Source: Chryseobacterium defluvii (GTDB taxonomy: Bacteria > Bacteroidota > Bacteroidia > Flavobacteriales > Weeksellaceae). From it: a stretch of 64,000 nucleotides of DNA. The stretch spans positions 992,001-1,056,000 of the forward strand of contig NZ_JACHLE010000001.1 of NCBI RefSeq assembly GCF_014204415.1, in the 5' to 3' direction. A program made the position numbers and the translations under genes. Shown here in pieces: positions 7,231-15,258 of this stretch; the first letter of the stretch is position 1; every line of letters starts with the position of its first letter. The notes beneath the pieces were generated by a model that saw nothing but the letters and a program-made list of their open reading frames with translations, searched no databases and was not told the DNA's origin.

Positions 7231-8556
7231 ATGGCAGAGTACAAATTATTGCTTCCTTCCATGGGAGAAGGTGTTATGGAAGCTACAATTATCACTTGGT
7301 TATTCAATGAAGGTGATACGGTAAAGGAAGATGATTCCGTGGTAGAAATTGCAACAGATAAGGTTGATTCAGATGTTCCGACACCGGTTTCGGGGAAAAT
7401 TGTGAAAATCCTGAAACAGAAGGACGAAGTTGCAAAAGTCGGGGAAGCCATTGCTATTTTAGAAATTGAAGGAGAAGGCGGCAATACCACTTCAGAAGAG
7501 GTTAAAACTGAAACTCCGGCTGCAGCTCCTGATACCGAAACGTTAAAAGCCATTGAAGAGCCCTTACAAACAGCGGCTTCTAACGTTGAATTCTCAGGAG
7601 AACTTTACTTATCTCCGCTTGTAAAATCTATCGCCCAGCAGGAAAATATTTCAGAATCCGAACTTAAGACCATCAAAGGAAGCGGTTTGGAAGGAAGAAT
7701 TACCAAAGAAGATATTTTATCATATGTTGCCAACAGAGGAAGCCAGCCTCAGGCAGCCCCACAACAAGCTGCTCCGGTACAGGCGGCGGTTTCTGCTCCA
7801 CAGCCTGTTACGGCATCAGCTCCGGCTCCTACAGTTCCGGTTGCAGCAGGTGATGAGATCATCCCAATGGACAGAATGAGAAAGATCATTGCTGAAAACA
7901 TGGTAAAGGCAAAACAGATTGCTCCGCACGTTACTTCATTCATTGAGACGGATGTAACCAATGTTGTAAAATGGAGAAACAAGCATAAAGATCTTTTCGA
8001 AAAGCGTGAAGGTGAAAAGCTTACATTCATGCCGATCTTCGTAAAAGCTGTTGTAAAAGCCATCCAGGATTATCCTCTGATTAATGTTTCCGTAAACGGT
8101 GAAAACATTATCAAAAAGAAAAATATCAACATTGGTATGGCAACTGCCCTTCCTGACGGAAACCTGATCGTTCCGGTCATCAAGAATGCAGACCAGCTAT
8201 CCCTTTCAGGTTTGGCAAAGGCCATCAATGACCTGGCCTACAGAGCAAGAAATAAAAAATTAAGGCCTGAAGATACTCAGGGGGCAACATATACCATCTC
8301 TAATGTCGGAAGTTTTGGAAATTTAATGGGTACCCCTATTATTCCTCAACCTCAGGTAGCTATTTTAGCGATCGGAGCTATTGTTAAAAAACCTGCTGTT
8401 TTAGAGACTAAGGATGGGGATGTTATTGCGATCCGTCAGTTGATGTTCATGTCACATTCTTATGATCACAGGGTGGTAGACGGTTCTTTAGGGGGTATGT
8501 TCCTAAAGCATGTTCATGATTACCTGCAGAACTGGGATATGAATACGGAAATATAA
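7231..8556 (+). CDS. Dihydrolipoamide acyltransferase (E2) of a 2-oxoacid dehydrogenase
   Basis: 441 residues. A single lipoyl domain carries lipoyl-lysine K44 in ATDKVDSDVP. An Ala/Pro/Gln-rich linker follows, then a peripheral subunit-binding domain (about 125-165, LSPLVKSIA...EGRITKEDI), a second linker, and a catalytic domain ending in the active-site SYDHRVVDG (H413, D417). The VDSDVP lipoyl context is usual for branched-chain or pyruvate-type E2 of Bacteroidetes, so a branched-chain 2-oxoacid dehydrogenase is most likely. No E1 or E3 gene lies nearby. It is distinct from the 2-oxoglutarate E2 at 19097-20356. Confidence 0.93.
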   Translation: MAEYKLLLPSMGEGVMEATIITWLFNEGDTVKEDDSVVEIATDKVDSDVPTPVSGKIVKILKQKDEVAKVGEAIAILEIEGEGGNTTSEEVKTETPAAAPDTETLKAIEEPLQTAASNVEFSGELYLSPLVKSIAQQENISESELKTIKGSGLEGRITKEDILSYVANRGSQPQAAPQQAAPVQAAVSAPQPVTASAPAPTVPVAAGDEIIPMDRMRKIIAENMVKAKQIAPHVTSFIETDVTNVVKWRNKHKDLFEKREGEKLTFMPIFVKAVVKAIQDYPLINVSVNGENIIKKKNINIGMATALPDGNLIVPVIKNADQLSLSGLAKAINDLAYRARNKKLRPEDTQGATYTISNVGSFGNLMGTPIIPQPQVAILAIGAIVKKPAVLETKDGDVIAIRQLMFMSHSYDHRVVDGSLGGMFLKHVHDYLQNWDMNTEI

Positions 8557-8572
8557 ATAATCTAACAATAGT

Positions 8573-8600
8573 TGTCATGCTGAGCTTGTTGAAGCATCTC
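8573..8600 (+). repeat. Dispersed repeat half-copy (GTCATGCTGAGC type)
   Basis: TGTCATGCTGAGCTTGTTGA then AGCATCTC. It is the same sequence family as the perfect inverted pair at 39891-40031, and lies between the E2 stop codon and its terminator. Confidence 0.7.
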
Positions 8601-8610
8601 AAATAATATA

Positions 8611-8640
8611 AAAACCTTCGGATTTTCCGGAGGTTTTTTT
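8611..8640 (+). terminator. Terminator of the E2 gene
   Basis: AAAACCTTCGG pairs with CCGGAGGTTTT (one G-T wobble), followed by a run of T. Confidence 0.85.
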
Positions 8641-8661
8641 GTTACTCTTTATCAAAAAAAC

Positions 8662-9166
8662 AAAGTTTGTTATTTCTCAGGAATCTAAGCCAGGTTTGTA
8701 GAGATTCTTACAGCATCACAAACAAGGATCCTAATTATTCTGTATAATCCAAATGAGTAGAGGTATCCATCAACATAAAGTTTGTCATTCCGAAGGAATC
8801 TAAACTAAGTTCGTAGAGATGATTACAGCATGACAAACATTATCTTAATTATTCTTTATAATCCAAATGAATAGAAGTATCCATCAACACAAAGTTTGTC
8901 ATTCCAAAAAATCTAAATTAAGTTCGTAAAGATGCTTACAGCATGACAAACATTATCCTAATTATTTTTTATAATCCAAATGAAAGAGGTATCCATCAAC
9001 ATAAAGCTTGTCATTCCGAAGGAATCTAAACTAAGTTCGTAGAGATGCTTACAGCATGACAAACAAGGATCCTAACTATTCATATTAGAGGTATCCATCA
9101 ACATAAAGTTTGTCATTCCGAAGGAATCTAAACTAAGTTCGTAGAGATGCTTACAGCATGACAAAC
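8662..9166. repeat. Tandem array of five palindromic repeat units
   Basis: Five direct units begin at about 8662, 8777, 8891, 9003 and 9105 (spacing 115, 114, 112, 102). Each starts AAAGTTTGTCATTCCGAAGG and contains AGATGCTTACAGCATGACAA about 40 bases on. The unit ends TTTGTCAT and ATGACAAA are inverted copies (9109-9116 and 9158-9165 in the last unit), so each half-unit can fold. The linker contains TATCCATCAACATAAAG. The first unit is the most decayed. No protein is encoded. The array fills most of the 708-base gap between the E2 and ClC genes; the rest holds a terminator and AT-rich DNA. Confidence 0.9.
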
Positions 9167-9252
9167 AGGATATTAATTATTCTAATACATATAATATCAG
9201 AACTATTAAGCATCATTCATATCTGAAATTTTTATTTTAATAAATAATATTC

Positions 9253-9260
9253 TAAATTTG
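9253..9260 (+). promoter_or_regulatory. Probable -7 box touching the ClC start
   Basis: TAAATTTG ends only four bases before the ATG at 9265. If used, the mRNA would be nearly leaderless. No TTG element is visible at 17-23 bases upstream. Confidence 0.35.
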
Positions 9261-9264
9261 AAAT

Positions 9265-10620
9265 ATGCTCAAAATTCTGACTTACATCCGAAAAGGTCTC
9301 AAAAAATCTTTTGACAACATCCGAAATGAACGTCTGAAACAAACCCTCCTTCAGGCAATACCCTTTTGGATAGGTTCTGTAATAACAGGTTTTTTTGCTG
9401 TGATGTATGCCAAAATATTTGCTTGGGGAGAAAGTCTCCTGAATTTTATACTCAACTGGCATGACTGGATGATCTTCATCATTGCTCCCATTGGTTTTGT
9501 CATTTCATGGTGGCTGGTTAAGGAATTTGCCCCTAATGCAAAAGGGAGCGGAATTCCACAGGTAATGGCTGCGGTAGAACTTGCCAATCCGAAAGAGCAT
9601 AAGCACATCAGAAGCTTTTTAAGCCTTAAGATCATTGTTTTTAAAATCATTTCATCCGTTGTCCTGGTTATTGGCGGAGGTGCTGTGGGGCGTGAAGGTC
9701 CTACGATACAGATCTCAGGATCCGTTTTCCGGAAGGTGAATGAATATCTTCCTGAGTGGTGGCCTAAAATATCAAAGAAAAACATGATCATGACCGGAGC
9801 AGCGGCGGGGCTGGCAGCAGCTTTCAATACTCCGCTCGGAGGGATCGTATTTGCAGTTGAAGAACTTTCGAAAACGCACATCAATTATTTTAAAACAGCC
9901 CTCTTCACTGCAGTCATCATTGCCGGCTTAACGGCTCAGACCCTGGCCGGTTCTTATTTATACCTTGGATATCCTAAAACCAACGATGTTTCGTTAATGG
10001 TAATGTTTCCTATTATGCTTGTAGCCGGAACTGCAGGGATCCTGGCAAGCCAGCTTTCGGTAATGATGCTTAAAATGAGCACTTGGAAAAAGAAAAAACT
10101 GAAGACCGACAGAGCAAATGTAGCATTCCTTGTTTTCAGTGCCCTTATCATTGCTTCTATTGCTTATTTTATCAACAGAGAAATTCTGGGTTCCGGGAAA
10201 GAGATCATGGAACGGGTGCTTTTCACGTCTGACAAGCACGAAGATTGGTATGTACCCATTTTAAGGATGTTAGGACCTGCATTATCATTTACTTCAGGGG
10301 GAGCCGGTGGAATCTTTGCTCCAGCCCTTACTGCCGGGGCAAGTATCGGGTCTGTGATCTCCGGTGCTATCAATTTATCCCCTAATGAAACCAATGTAGT
10401 TATTTTAGCAGGTATGGTTGCTTTTCTTACCGGTATTACAAGAGCACCTTTTACTTCTGCCATCATTGTCCTTGAAATGACCGACAGGCATTCATTGATA
10501 TTTCACTTAATGCTGGCGGGAATGGTTTCTTCCATCGTTTCCATTCTGGTAAGCCGTCATTCACTGTATGATATGATCAAAGTGAATTTTCTGGAAGAAG
10601 TGAGGGGTAAAGGAAGTTAA
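9265..10620 (+). CDS. ClC-type chloride/proton antiporter
   Basis: 451 residues with about ten hydrophobic segments. All ClC anion-site motifs are present: GSGIP (94-98), GREGP (142-146, gating glutamate E144) and GGIFAPALTAGA near residue 350. A glutamate at the position of the E. coli proton glutamate is present (VEE, E199-E200), which favours an exchanger over a channel. No CBS domains follow. It probably acts in the inner membrane in acid or volume stress. It stands alone between the repeat array and the ribosomal protein genes. Confidence 0.93.
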   Translation: MLKILTYIRKGLKKSFDNIRNERLKQTLLQAIPFWIGSVITGFFAVMYAKIFAWGESLLNFILNWHDWMIFIIAPIGFVISWWLVKEFAPNAKGSGIPQVMAAVELANPKEHKHIRSFLSLKIIVFKIISSVVLVIGGGAVGREGPTIQISGSVFRKVNEYLPEWWPKISKKNMIMTGAAAGLAAAFNTPLGGIVFAVEELSKTHINYFKTALFTAVIIAGLTAQTLAGSYLYLGYPKTNDVSLMVMFPIMLVAGTAGILASQLSVMMLKMSTWKKKKLKTDRANVAFLVFSALIIASIAYFINREILGSGKEIMERVLFTSDKHEDWYVPILRMLGPALSFTSGGAGGIFAPALTAGASIGSVISGAINLSPNETNVVILAGMVAFLTGITRAPFTSAIIVLEMTDRHSLIFHLMLAGMVSSIVSILVSRHSLYDMIKVNFLEEVRGKGS

Positions 10621-10621
10621 A

Positions 10622-10721
10622 AGTTATGAATTATGAGTTATAAGTTATAAGTCATTGTTGAATGGAGTGCAGAAGCTTATCATCAATATAATTCATAATT
10701 CATAATTCATAATTCATAACT
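10622..10721. repeat. Long AT-rich inverted repeat
   Basis: A 20-base arm at 10622-10641 pairs at 19 of 20 positions with 10702-10721. The right arm is made of short tandem copies of AATTCAT. It lies between the ClC stop codon and the rpsF promoter. No T-run follows, so it is not a standard terminator. Confidence 0.75.
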
Positions 10722-10763
10722 CAATTCCAATAATTGATTTCCGGAAATATTTCACCACTCTCA

Positions 10764-10794
10764 TTGCGTATTGTAAATAAAATTCTTACCTTTG
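10764..10794 (+). promoter_or_regulatory. Promoter of the rpsF operon
   Basis: TTG (10764-10766), 20-base spacer, TACCTTTG (10787-10794). This is an excellent match to the flavobacterial consensus TTG-N17-23-TAnnTTTG. Transcription should start near 10801, giving a leader of about 28 bases before rpsF. Confidence 0.75.
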
Positions 10795-10828
10795 CACCTC
10801 GAAATAATTAACAAATTTATTTAACATT

Positions 10829-11170
10829 ATGAACAATTACGAAACTGTTTTCATTTTAACTCCCGTTCTATCTGATGCTCAGGTGGAGGAAGCAGTGAAC
10901 AAGTATGTAGATCTTTTAAAAGAAAAGAACTGCGAAATCGTTGCTAAAGAAAACTGGGGATTAAAAAAATTAGCTTATCCGATCCAATTGAAAAAGAACG
11001 GATTCTACACTTTAATCGAGTTTAAAGGTGAAGGTACTGTAGTTGCTGATCTGGAATTAGCATTCAAACGTGACGAGAGAGTGATCCGTTACCTGACTAC
11101 AAAACTTGACAAACACGCTGTTGAGTATGCTGTAACCAGAAGAACTAAAGTAAAAGCAGCTAAAGCTTAA
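10829..11170 (+). CDS. rpsF: 30S ribosomal protein S6
   Basis: 113 residues, with the family's N-terminus [16 protein letters not shown] and ETV-type beta strand, central [11 protein letters not shown] and [13 protein letters not shown]6 binds 16S rRNA as a heterodimer with S18, whose gene follows after 29 bases. First gene of the S6-S18-L9 group. Confidence 0.97.
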   Translation: MNNYETVFILTPVLSDAQVEEAVNKYVDLLKEKNCEIVAKENWGLKKLAYPIQLKKNGFYTLIEFKGEGTVVADLELAFKRDERVIRYLTTKLDKHAVEYAVTRRTKVKAAKA

Positions 11171-11199
11171 TTATTAACCCAATTTAAAAAAGACAAGAC

Positions 11200-11502
11200 A
11201 TGGCAATAGATGAAATGGCTAAACAAGCCTCAGCTGGAGGAGAATCAGAAGTAAAATTCCTTACTCCGCTTGATATCAATACAAAATCTGAAAAGAAATA
11301 CTGTAGATTCAAAAAATACGGAATCAAGCATGTAGATTATAAAGATGCCGATTTCTTATTACAATTCGTGAACGAACAGGGTAAAATTTTACCAAGAAGA
11401 TACACAGGAACTTCTTTAAAATACCAAAGAAAAGTTTCTGCAGCAATCAAAAGAGCAAGACACCTTGCTTTACTACCATACGTAGCAGACTTATTAAAAT
11501 AA
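11200..11502 (+). CDS. rpsR: 30S ribosomal protein S18
   Basis: 100 residues. The conserved core is [18 protein letters not shown], then [20 protein letters not shown] and [11 protein letters not shown]. The first 25 residues are an extension not found in E. coli S18. The single cysteine of KKYC replaces the zinc-type arrangement of some paralogues. Followed by a terminator-like hairpin before rplI. Confidence 0.97.
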   Translation: MAIDEMAKQASAGGESEVKFLTPLDINTKSEKKYCRFKKYGIKHVDYKDADFLLQFVNEQGKILPRRYTGTSLKYQRKVSAAIKRARHLALLPYVADLLK

Positions 11503-11520
11503 GATAAAAGAAACAAGAAG

Positions 11521-11556
11521 AAAGAGAAAAGATCCCGGTCTTTTTCTCTTTTTTTA
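11521..11556 (+). terminator. Terminator-like hairpin between rpsR and rplI
   Basis: AAAGAGAAAAGA pairs with TCTTTTTCTCTTT around a CCCGG-containing loop and is followed by T residues. It would reduce readthrough into rplI. Confidence 0.75.
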
Positions 11557-11674
11557 AGTTGCTGAATAAATTAAAATTAATTCTAACTTGATTTTAGATT
11601 TCAGATTTCAGACACAAGACTTTAAGTCTGACATCTACTATCTGGCATCTAACATCTAAAAAAGGACAACAACA

Positions 11675-12175
11675 ATGGAAATTATCCTAAAAAAAGACGT
11701 AGAAAACTTAGGACTTGAGTTTGATACAGTAAATGTAAAACCTGGTTATGCCAGAAACTTCTTAATTCCTCAGGGATATGCACTTTTAGCTACTCCTAAA
11801 AACAAAGCGGCTTTAGAAGCTACTTTAGAGACAAGAAAAGAAGAAGAAGCTAAATTGATCTCTGCTGCAAACTCTGTAGTAGATCAATTGAAGAAAACTT
11901 CTATCACAATTCCTGCAAAAGTAGGTACAGGTGATAAATTATTCGGTTCTATCAACAATGCTGACCTTGCTGAAGCTCTAGGAAAAGCAGGTGTATCTGT
12001 AGATAAAAAATACATCAAAATCCCAGGAAACACAATCAAGAGAACAGGTAAATTCTCTGCTCTTGTAAGACTTCACAGAAATGTTGAATACAACTACGAA
12101 TTCGATGTTGTATCTGATGCTCCTGTTGAAGCTGCTCCGGCTAAAAAAGAGGAAGCTAAAACTGAAGAAGCTTAA
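11675..12175 (+). CDS. rplI: 50S ribosomal protein L9
   Basis: 166 residues. The N-terminal domain has the L9 signature (MEIILKKDVENLGLEFDTVNVKPGYARNFLIPQGYAL as consecutive landmarks), followed by a long central helix rich in Glu/Lys/Ala and a C-terminal RNA-binding domain (KLFGSINNADLAEAL). The last 20 residues form an Ala/Glu/Lys-rich tail absent from E. coli L9. It lies 172 bases after rpsR, separated by a terminator and repeat-like DNA, so it may be expressed at a different level from S6 and S18. Confidence 0.97.
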   Translation: MEIILKKDVENLGLEFDTVNVKPGYARNFLIPQGYALLATPKNKAALEATLETRKEEEAKLISAANSVVDQLKKTSITIPAKVGTGDKLFGSINNADLAEALGKAGVSVDKKYIKIPGNTIKRTGKFSALVRLHRNVEYNYEFDVVSDAPVEAAPAKKEEAKTEEA

Positions 12176-12208
12176 TATCCAAAAGAGAAAACAAATTCTC
12201 ATACATAC

Positions 12209-12236
12209 AAAACCACTTCGTTTGAAGTGGTTTTTT
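12209..12236 (+). terminator. Terminator of rplI
   Basis: AAAACCACTTC pairs with GAAGTGGTTTT around GTTT, followed by further T residues. Confidence 0.9.
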
Positions 12237-12321
12237 GTTTTCAATGCCCTTCAATGGTAAGCTTATTGCTGCTGGTAAAATATCACATAGATTCATCTGC
12301 TTACTCAATTAAACTTTGAAT

Positions 12322-13683
12322 ATGGAAATTCAGGAAATCTTATCCGAACAAAAAATGTTTTTCAGGACACAAAAAACCGGGAATATCAGATTCCGGAAAA
12401 TGTATCTTGAAAAGCTGAAAGATCTTATCATACAAAATGAAAACGTATTGTATGAAGCTATTGACAGGGATTTCGGCAAGTCTGAATTTGATACTGCAAC
12501 TACTGAGATCTCTTTTATTCTAAAGGATATTAGCTATTATTTAAAGAATTTAAATATCCTCACCAGTCCTAAAAAAGTTCGTACCAATTTAGCCAATCAG
12601 ATCGGGAAAAGCAGGATCTGTACAGATCCGCTGGGATGCGTACTTGTCATCGGAGCCTGGAATTATCCTTATCAGCTCTCCCTCTCCCCTGTTATTGCCG
12701 CACTGGCTGCCGGAAACTGCTGTATTTTGAAACCAAGCGAAATTGCTGCCCATACTTCAAAAGCAATGGCAAAAATTATCAATGACAATTTCCCTCCTGA
12801 ATATGTATATGTTTATGAAGGGGGTATCGAAGAAACCACAGAACTTCTGAAACTGAGATTTGATAAAATATTCTTTACCGGAAGTACAAAAGTGGGAAAA
12901 ATAGTCTACAAAGCCGCTGCTGAACATCTTACGCCCGTAACATTGGAATTAGGCGGTAAATCACCGGTTATAGTAACCAAAAATGCCAGTCTGGAAATTG
13001 CCGCCAAAAGGATCGTATGGGGAAAATTCCTGAATGCAGGCCAGACGTGTGTAGCTCCGGATTATTTACTGATTGAAGAGACTGTACAGGAACAGTTCCT
13101 GGAACTTCTAAGAAATTATATCAAAGAATTCAGGTATGAGCCGGGCTCCGGGCATTATACACGGATCATCAACCTAAAAAATTTTCAACGGCTTATTCAA
13201 CTTATTGATAAGGAAAAGATCTATTATGGAGGAAACTATAATGAGGAAAAACTTTATATAGAACCGACTATTTTAAGCAATGTGGATCGGGAAGATGATG
13301 TAATGCAGGAGGAAATCTTCGGGCCTATCCTTCCGGCAATCTCTTTTGACAATTTTAATACCGCTCTCAACTCGGTACTGGAAATGGAAAAACCGCTTTC
13401 TGCTTATTTATTCAGCAACAGTCAGGAAGAAAAAGACGCTTTCACTCAAAAGCTGTCTTTCGGCGGAGGATGCATCAATGATGTTGTTATGCATCTGGGG
13501 AACGAAAATCTTCCGTTTGGGGGAGTGGGAAATTCAGGGATCGGGAGCTATCACGGAAAATATGGGTTTGAGACTTTCTCTCATCAGAAAGCAGTTCTTG
13601 AAAGGGCTACATGGGGTGAACCCAATATAAAATACCCACCCTATTCTGAGCAAAAATTAAAGTGGATCAAAAGGCTTCTGTAA
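12322..13683 (+). CDS. Aldehyde dehydrogenase (fatty aldehyde type)
   Basis: 453 residues from the ATG at 12322; a TTG six bases earlier is in frame but unlikely. NAD(P)-dependent oxidation of aldehydes to acids. Landmarks are GAWNYPYQLSLSP near residue 113, KPSEIAAHTS, FTGSTKVGK, the general-base motif LELGGKSPVI, and the nucleophile cysteine in NAGQTCVAPDY (about residue 240). The C-terminus, PFGGVGNSGIGSYHGKYGFETFSH, resembles class-3 enzymes such as ALDH3/YwdH. No C-terminal membrane helix is seen. It stands alone, closed by a bidirectional terminator. Confidence 0.93.
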   Translation: MEIQEILSEQKMFFRTQKTGNIRFRKMYLEKLKDLIIQNENVLYEAIDRDFGKSEFDTATTEISFILKDISYYLKNLNILTSPKKVRTNLANQIGKSRICTDPLGCVLVIGAWNYPYQLSLSPVIAALAAGNCCILKPSEIAAHTSKAMAKIINDNFPPEYVYVYEGGIEETTELLKLRFDKIFFTGSTKVGKIVYKAAAEHLTPVTLELGGKSPVIVTKNASLEIAAKRIVWGKFLNAGQTCVAPDYLLIEETVQEQFLELLRNYIKEFRYEPGSGHYTRIINLKNFQRLIQLIDKEKIYYGGNYNEEKLYIEPTILSNVDREDDVMQEEIFGPILPAISFDNFNTALNSVLEMEKPLSAYLFSNSQEEKDAFTQKLSFGGGCINDVVMHLGNENLPFGGVGNSGIGSYHGKYGFETFSHQKAVLERATWGEPNIKYPPYSEQKLKWIKRLL

Positions 13684-13690
13684 AAACAAA

Positions 13691-13712
13691 AAACCGGGAG
13701 TCTTCCCGGTTT
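13691..13712. terminator. Bidirectional terminator between convergent genes
   Basis: Perfect nine-base stem AAACCGGGA/TCCCGGTTT with loop GTCT, A-rich before and T-rich after. It serves the aldehyde dehydrogenase and the thioredoxin-like gene. Confidence 0.9.
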
Positions 13713-13719
13713 GATTTAT

Positions 13720-14289
13720 TTATGAAGTCGGACTCCAGCTGCTAAAGAACTCTTTTACTTTATCCAGACTATATCCTTTCCCTTCTTCCAGCACATCACT
13801 CTGCTGAATATGGATCATTTTACCATTTTGATCTAAAATAATGAATACGGGATACCCATATTTCTCTCCCGGATTATTATATTTCATGAAAATACTTTCA
13901 TTCTTATTTTCAGGGGAATAATTGAGATGATAATATAGATAATTCTTGTCTACAATTTCTTTCAGTTCAGGAGTGTTCTGTACAAAATCGTTAAAGCGCA
14001 GGCACCAGATACACCAGTTACCACCTGCCTGGATCATAATGTTTTTACCCTCCTTTTTAGCCTGTGCTACCAAGGCTGCTATATCTTTCTGCGCATCAGC
14101 TTTTGGATTATAAGGTTTAGGCAACTTGGCTTTCTCCTCCGCTGTCCTTTTCTTTGCTTCAAGCTCAGCATGATCCGGCTTTACCAGAAGGGCTTTATCT
14201 CCGGAATTCCTTTCAGGAGTATTTTTAATTTCCTGAGAGTAAGCAACTGTGCTTAGTGCCAGAAAAGCAATCAGTGATAATTTTTTCAT
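13720..14289 (-). CDS. Secreted thioredoxin-like protein
   Basis: 189 residues with signal peptide MKKLSLIAFLALSTVAYSQ. After a charged linker comes a thioredoxin-fold domain (about 65-185) with active-site WCIWC (C93, C96), followed by NTPELKEIVDKNY and YPVFIILDQNGK, which matches the Thioredoxin_7/DsbD-gamma-like family. It probably acts as a periplasmic disulfide reductase or oxidase. Partner unknown. It is a single-gene unit, divergent from the acyltransferase operon. Confidence 0.88.
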   Translation of the reverse strand: MKKLSLIAFLALSTVAYSQEIKNTPERNSGDKALLVKPDHAELEAKKRTAEEKAKLPKPYNPKADAQKDIAALVAQAKKEGKNIMIQAGGNWCIWCLRFNDFVQNTPELKEIVDKNYLYYHLNYSPENKNESIFMKYNNPGEKYGYPVFIILDQNGKMIHIQQSDVLEEGKGYSLDKVKEFFSSWSPTS

Positions 14290-14352
14290 ACTTTAAATAT
14301 AAAAAATAATATTTAACCCGAAGCAAAAATAGAACCATAATTTTATTATCCT

Positions 14353-14360
14353 TAAATTTG
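14353..14360 (+). promoter_or_regulatory. Probable -7 box of the acyltransferase operon
   Basis: TAAATTTG ends eight bases before the ATG at 14369, which suggests a very short leader. No TTG element is visible at the expected distance. Confidence 0.4.
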
Positions 14361-14368
14361 CATGTTTT

Positions 14369-15253
14369 ATGAACTTCCTGATCAAAATACTGTATTTAAT
14401 TTCTAAACTTCCGCTTAAAGTATTATATATTTTTTCGGATATTATTTTCTTTCTGAACTATTATTTTGTCGGGTACAGGAAGAAAGTAATTACACAGAAT
14501 ATAAAGAATTCATTCCCGGATAAACCGGATGAAGAGATCAGAAAGATCAGAAAAAAATTCTACCGCAATTTCTCCGATTATCTTGTAGAAACCGTGAAAT
14601 CGTTCAGTATTTCAGAAACGGAATCCCGCGTGAGGATGCAGCATATCAACCAAGACGTGTTTCACGAGGCTAAAAAAGAAGGCAAAAACATTATTCTGCT
14701 TGCCGGGCATGTTTTCAACTGGGAATGGATCAATGCATTTGCAAAGATCATTCCTCAGGAGCATTGCCACCCGGTTTACAGAAAGGTGAACAGTGATTTC
14801 TGGGAAAACCAGATGAAAAAAGTGCGGAATAAATTCGGAAACGAAGCGTTGGAGGCCAACGAGGTGATCATGAATATTTTCAGGGCTAAAAATGACGGAA
14901 ATTCTGCCTATATGTTTGTGGCTGATCAAAGCCCGCATATTTCACACGTAAGCTACGGATTAGAGTTTCTTAATCAGAAAACCCCTGTTTTTATAGGATA
15001 TGATAAACTGGCAACAAGAATGGATCTTATTTTTATTTATTGTGAGATGAAAAAGGTAAAACGTGGTTTTTACCAGGTCAATTATCACAGGATCTATCCT
15101 GACGGAGAAAAATTTACGGAACATGAAGTCGTGAAAAAATTCCATAAATTGCTGGAAAACACCCTGCATAAACGCCCCGATAATTACCTTTGGTCCCACA
15201 GAAAATGGAAATACCAGGATGCCATCAAAAATTTTGATTCCGAAAAAATATAG
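14369..15253 (+). CDS. Lipid A biosynthesis type acyltransferase (LpxL/HtrB family)
   Basis: 294 residues. An N-terminal membrane anchor (about 5-35) is followed by the catalytic HX4E motif H114-VFNW-E119 in LAGHVFNWEW, and downstream by ADQSPH and a basic region. Family members transfer acyl chains from acyl-ACP to lipid A or to amino/ornithine lipids at the cytoplasmic face of the inner membrane. First gene of a five-gene operon and only five bases from the glycosyltransferase. The substrate is not determined by sequence. Confidence 0.9.
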   Translation: MNFLIKILYLISKLPLKVLYIFSDIIFFLNYYFVGYRKKVITQNIKNSFPDKPDEEIRKIRKKFYRNFSDYLVETVKSFSISETESRVRMQHINQDVFHEAKKEGKNIILLAGHVFNWEWINAFAKIIPQEHCHPVYRKVNSDFWENQMKKVRNKFGNEALEANEVIMNIFRAKNDGNSAYMFVADQSPHISHVSYGLEFLNQKTPVFIGYDKLATRMDLIFIYCEMKKVKRGFYQVNYHRIYPDGEKFTEHEVVKKFHKLLENTLHKRPDNYLWSHRKWKYQDAIKNFDSEKI

Positions 15254-15258
15254 GTCAA

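Noticed and set aside
8662-9166. Possible CRISPR array
   Set aside because: The repeated unit is over 100 bases and the intervals are themselves similar to each other, so there are no unique spacers. No cas gene is nearby.
9351-9884. A 177-codon open frame antisense to the ClC gene
   Set aside because: It lies wholly inside a well-supported gene on the opposite strand, has no ribosome site or known motif, and its composition is that of an antisense shadow.
12316-12321. TTG start six bases upstream of the aldehyde dehydrogenase ATG
   Set aside because: The ATG at 12322 is the better start; the TTG adds only two residues.
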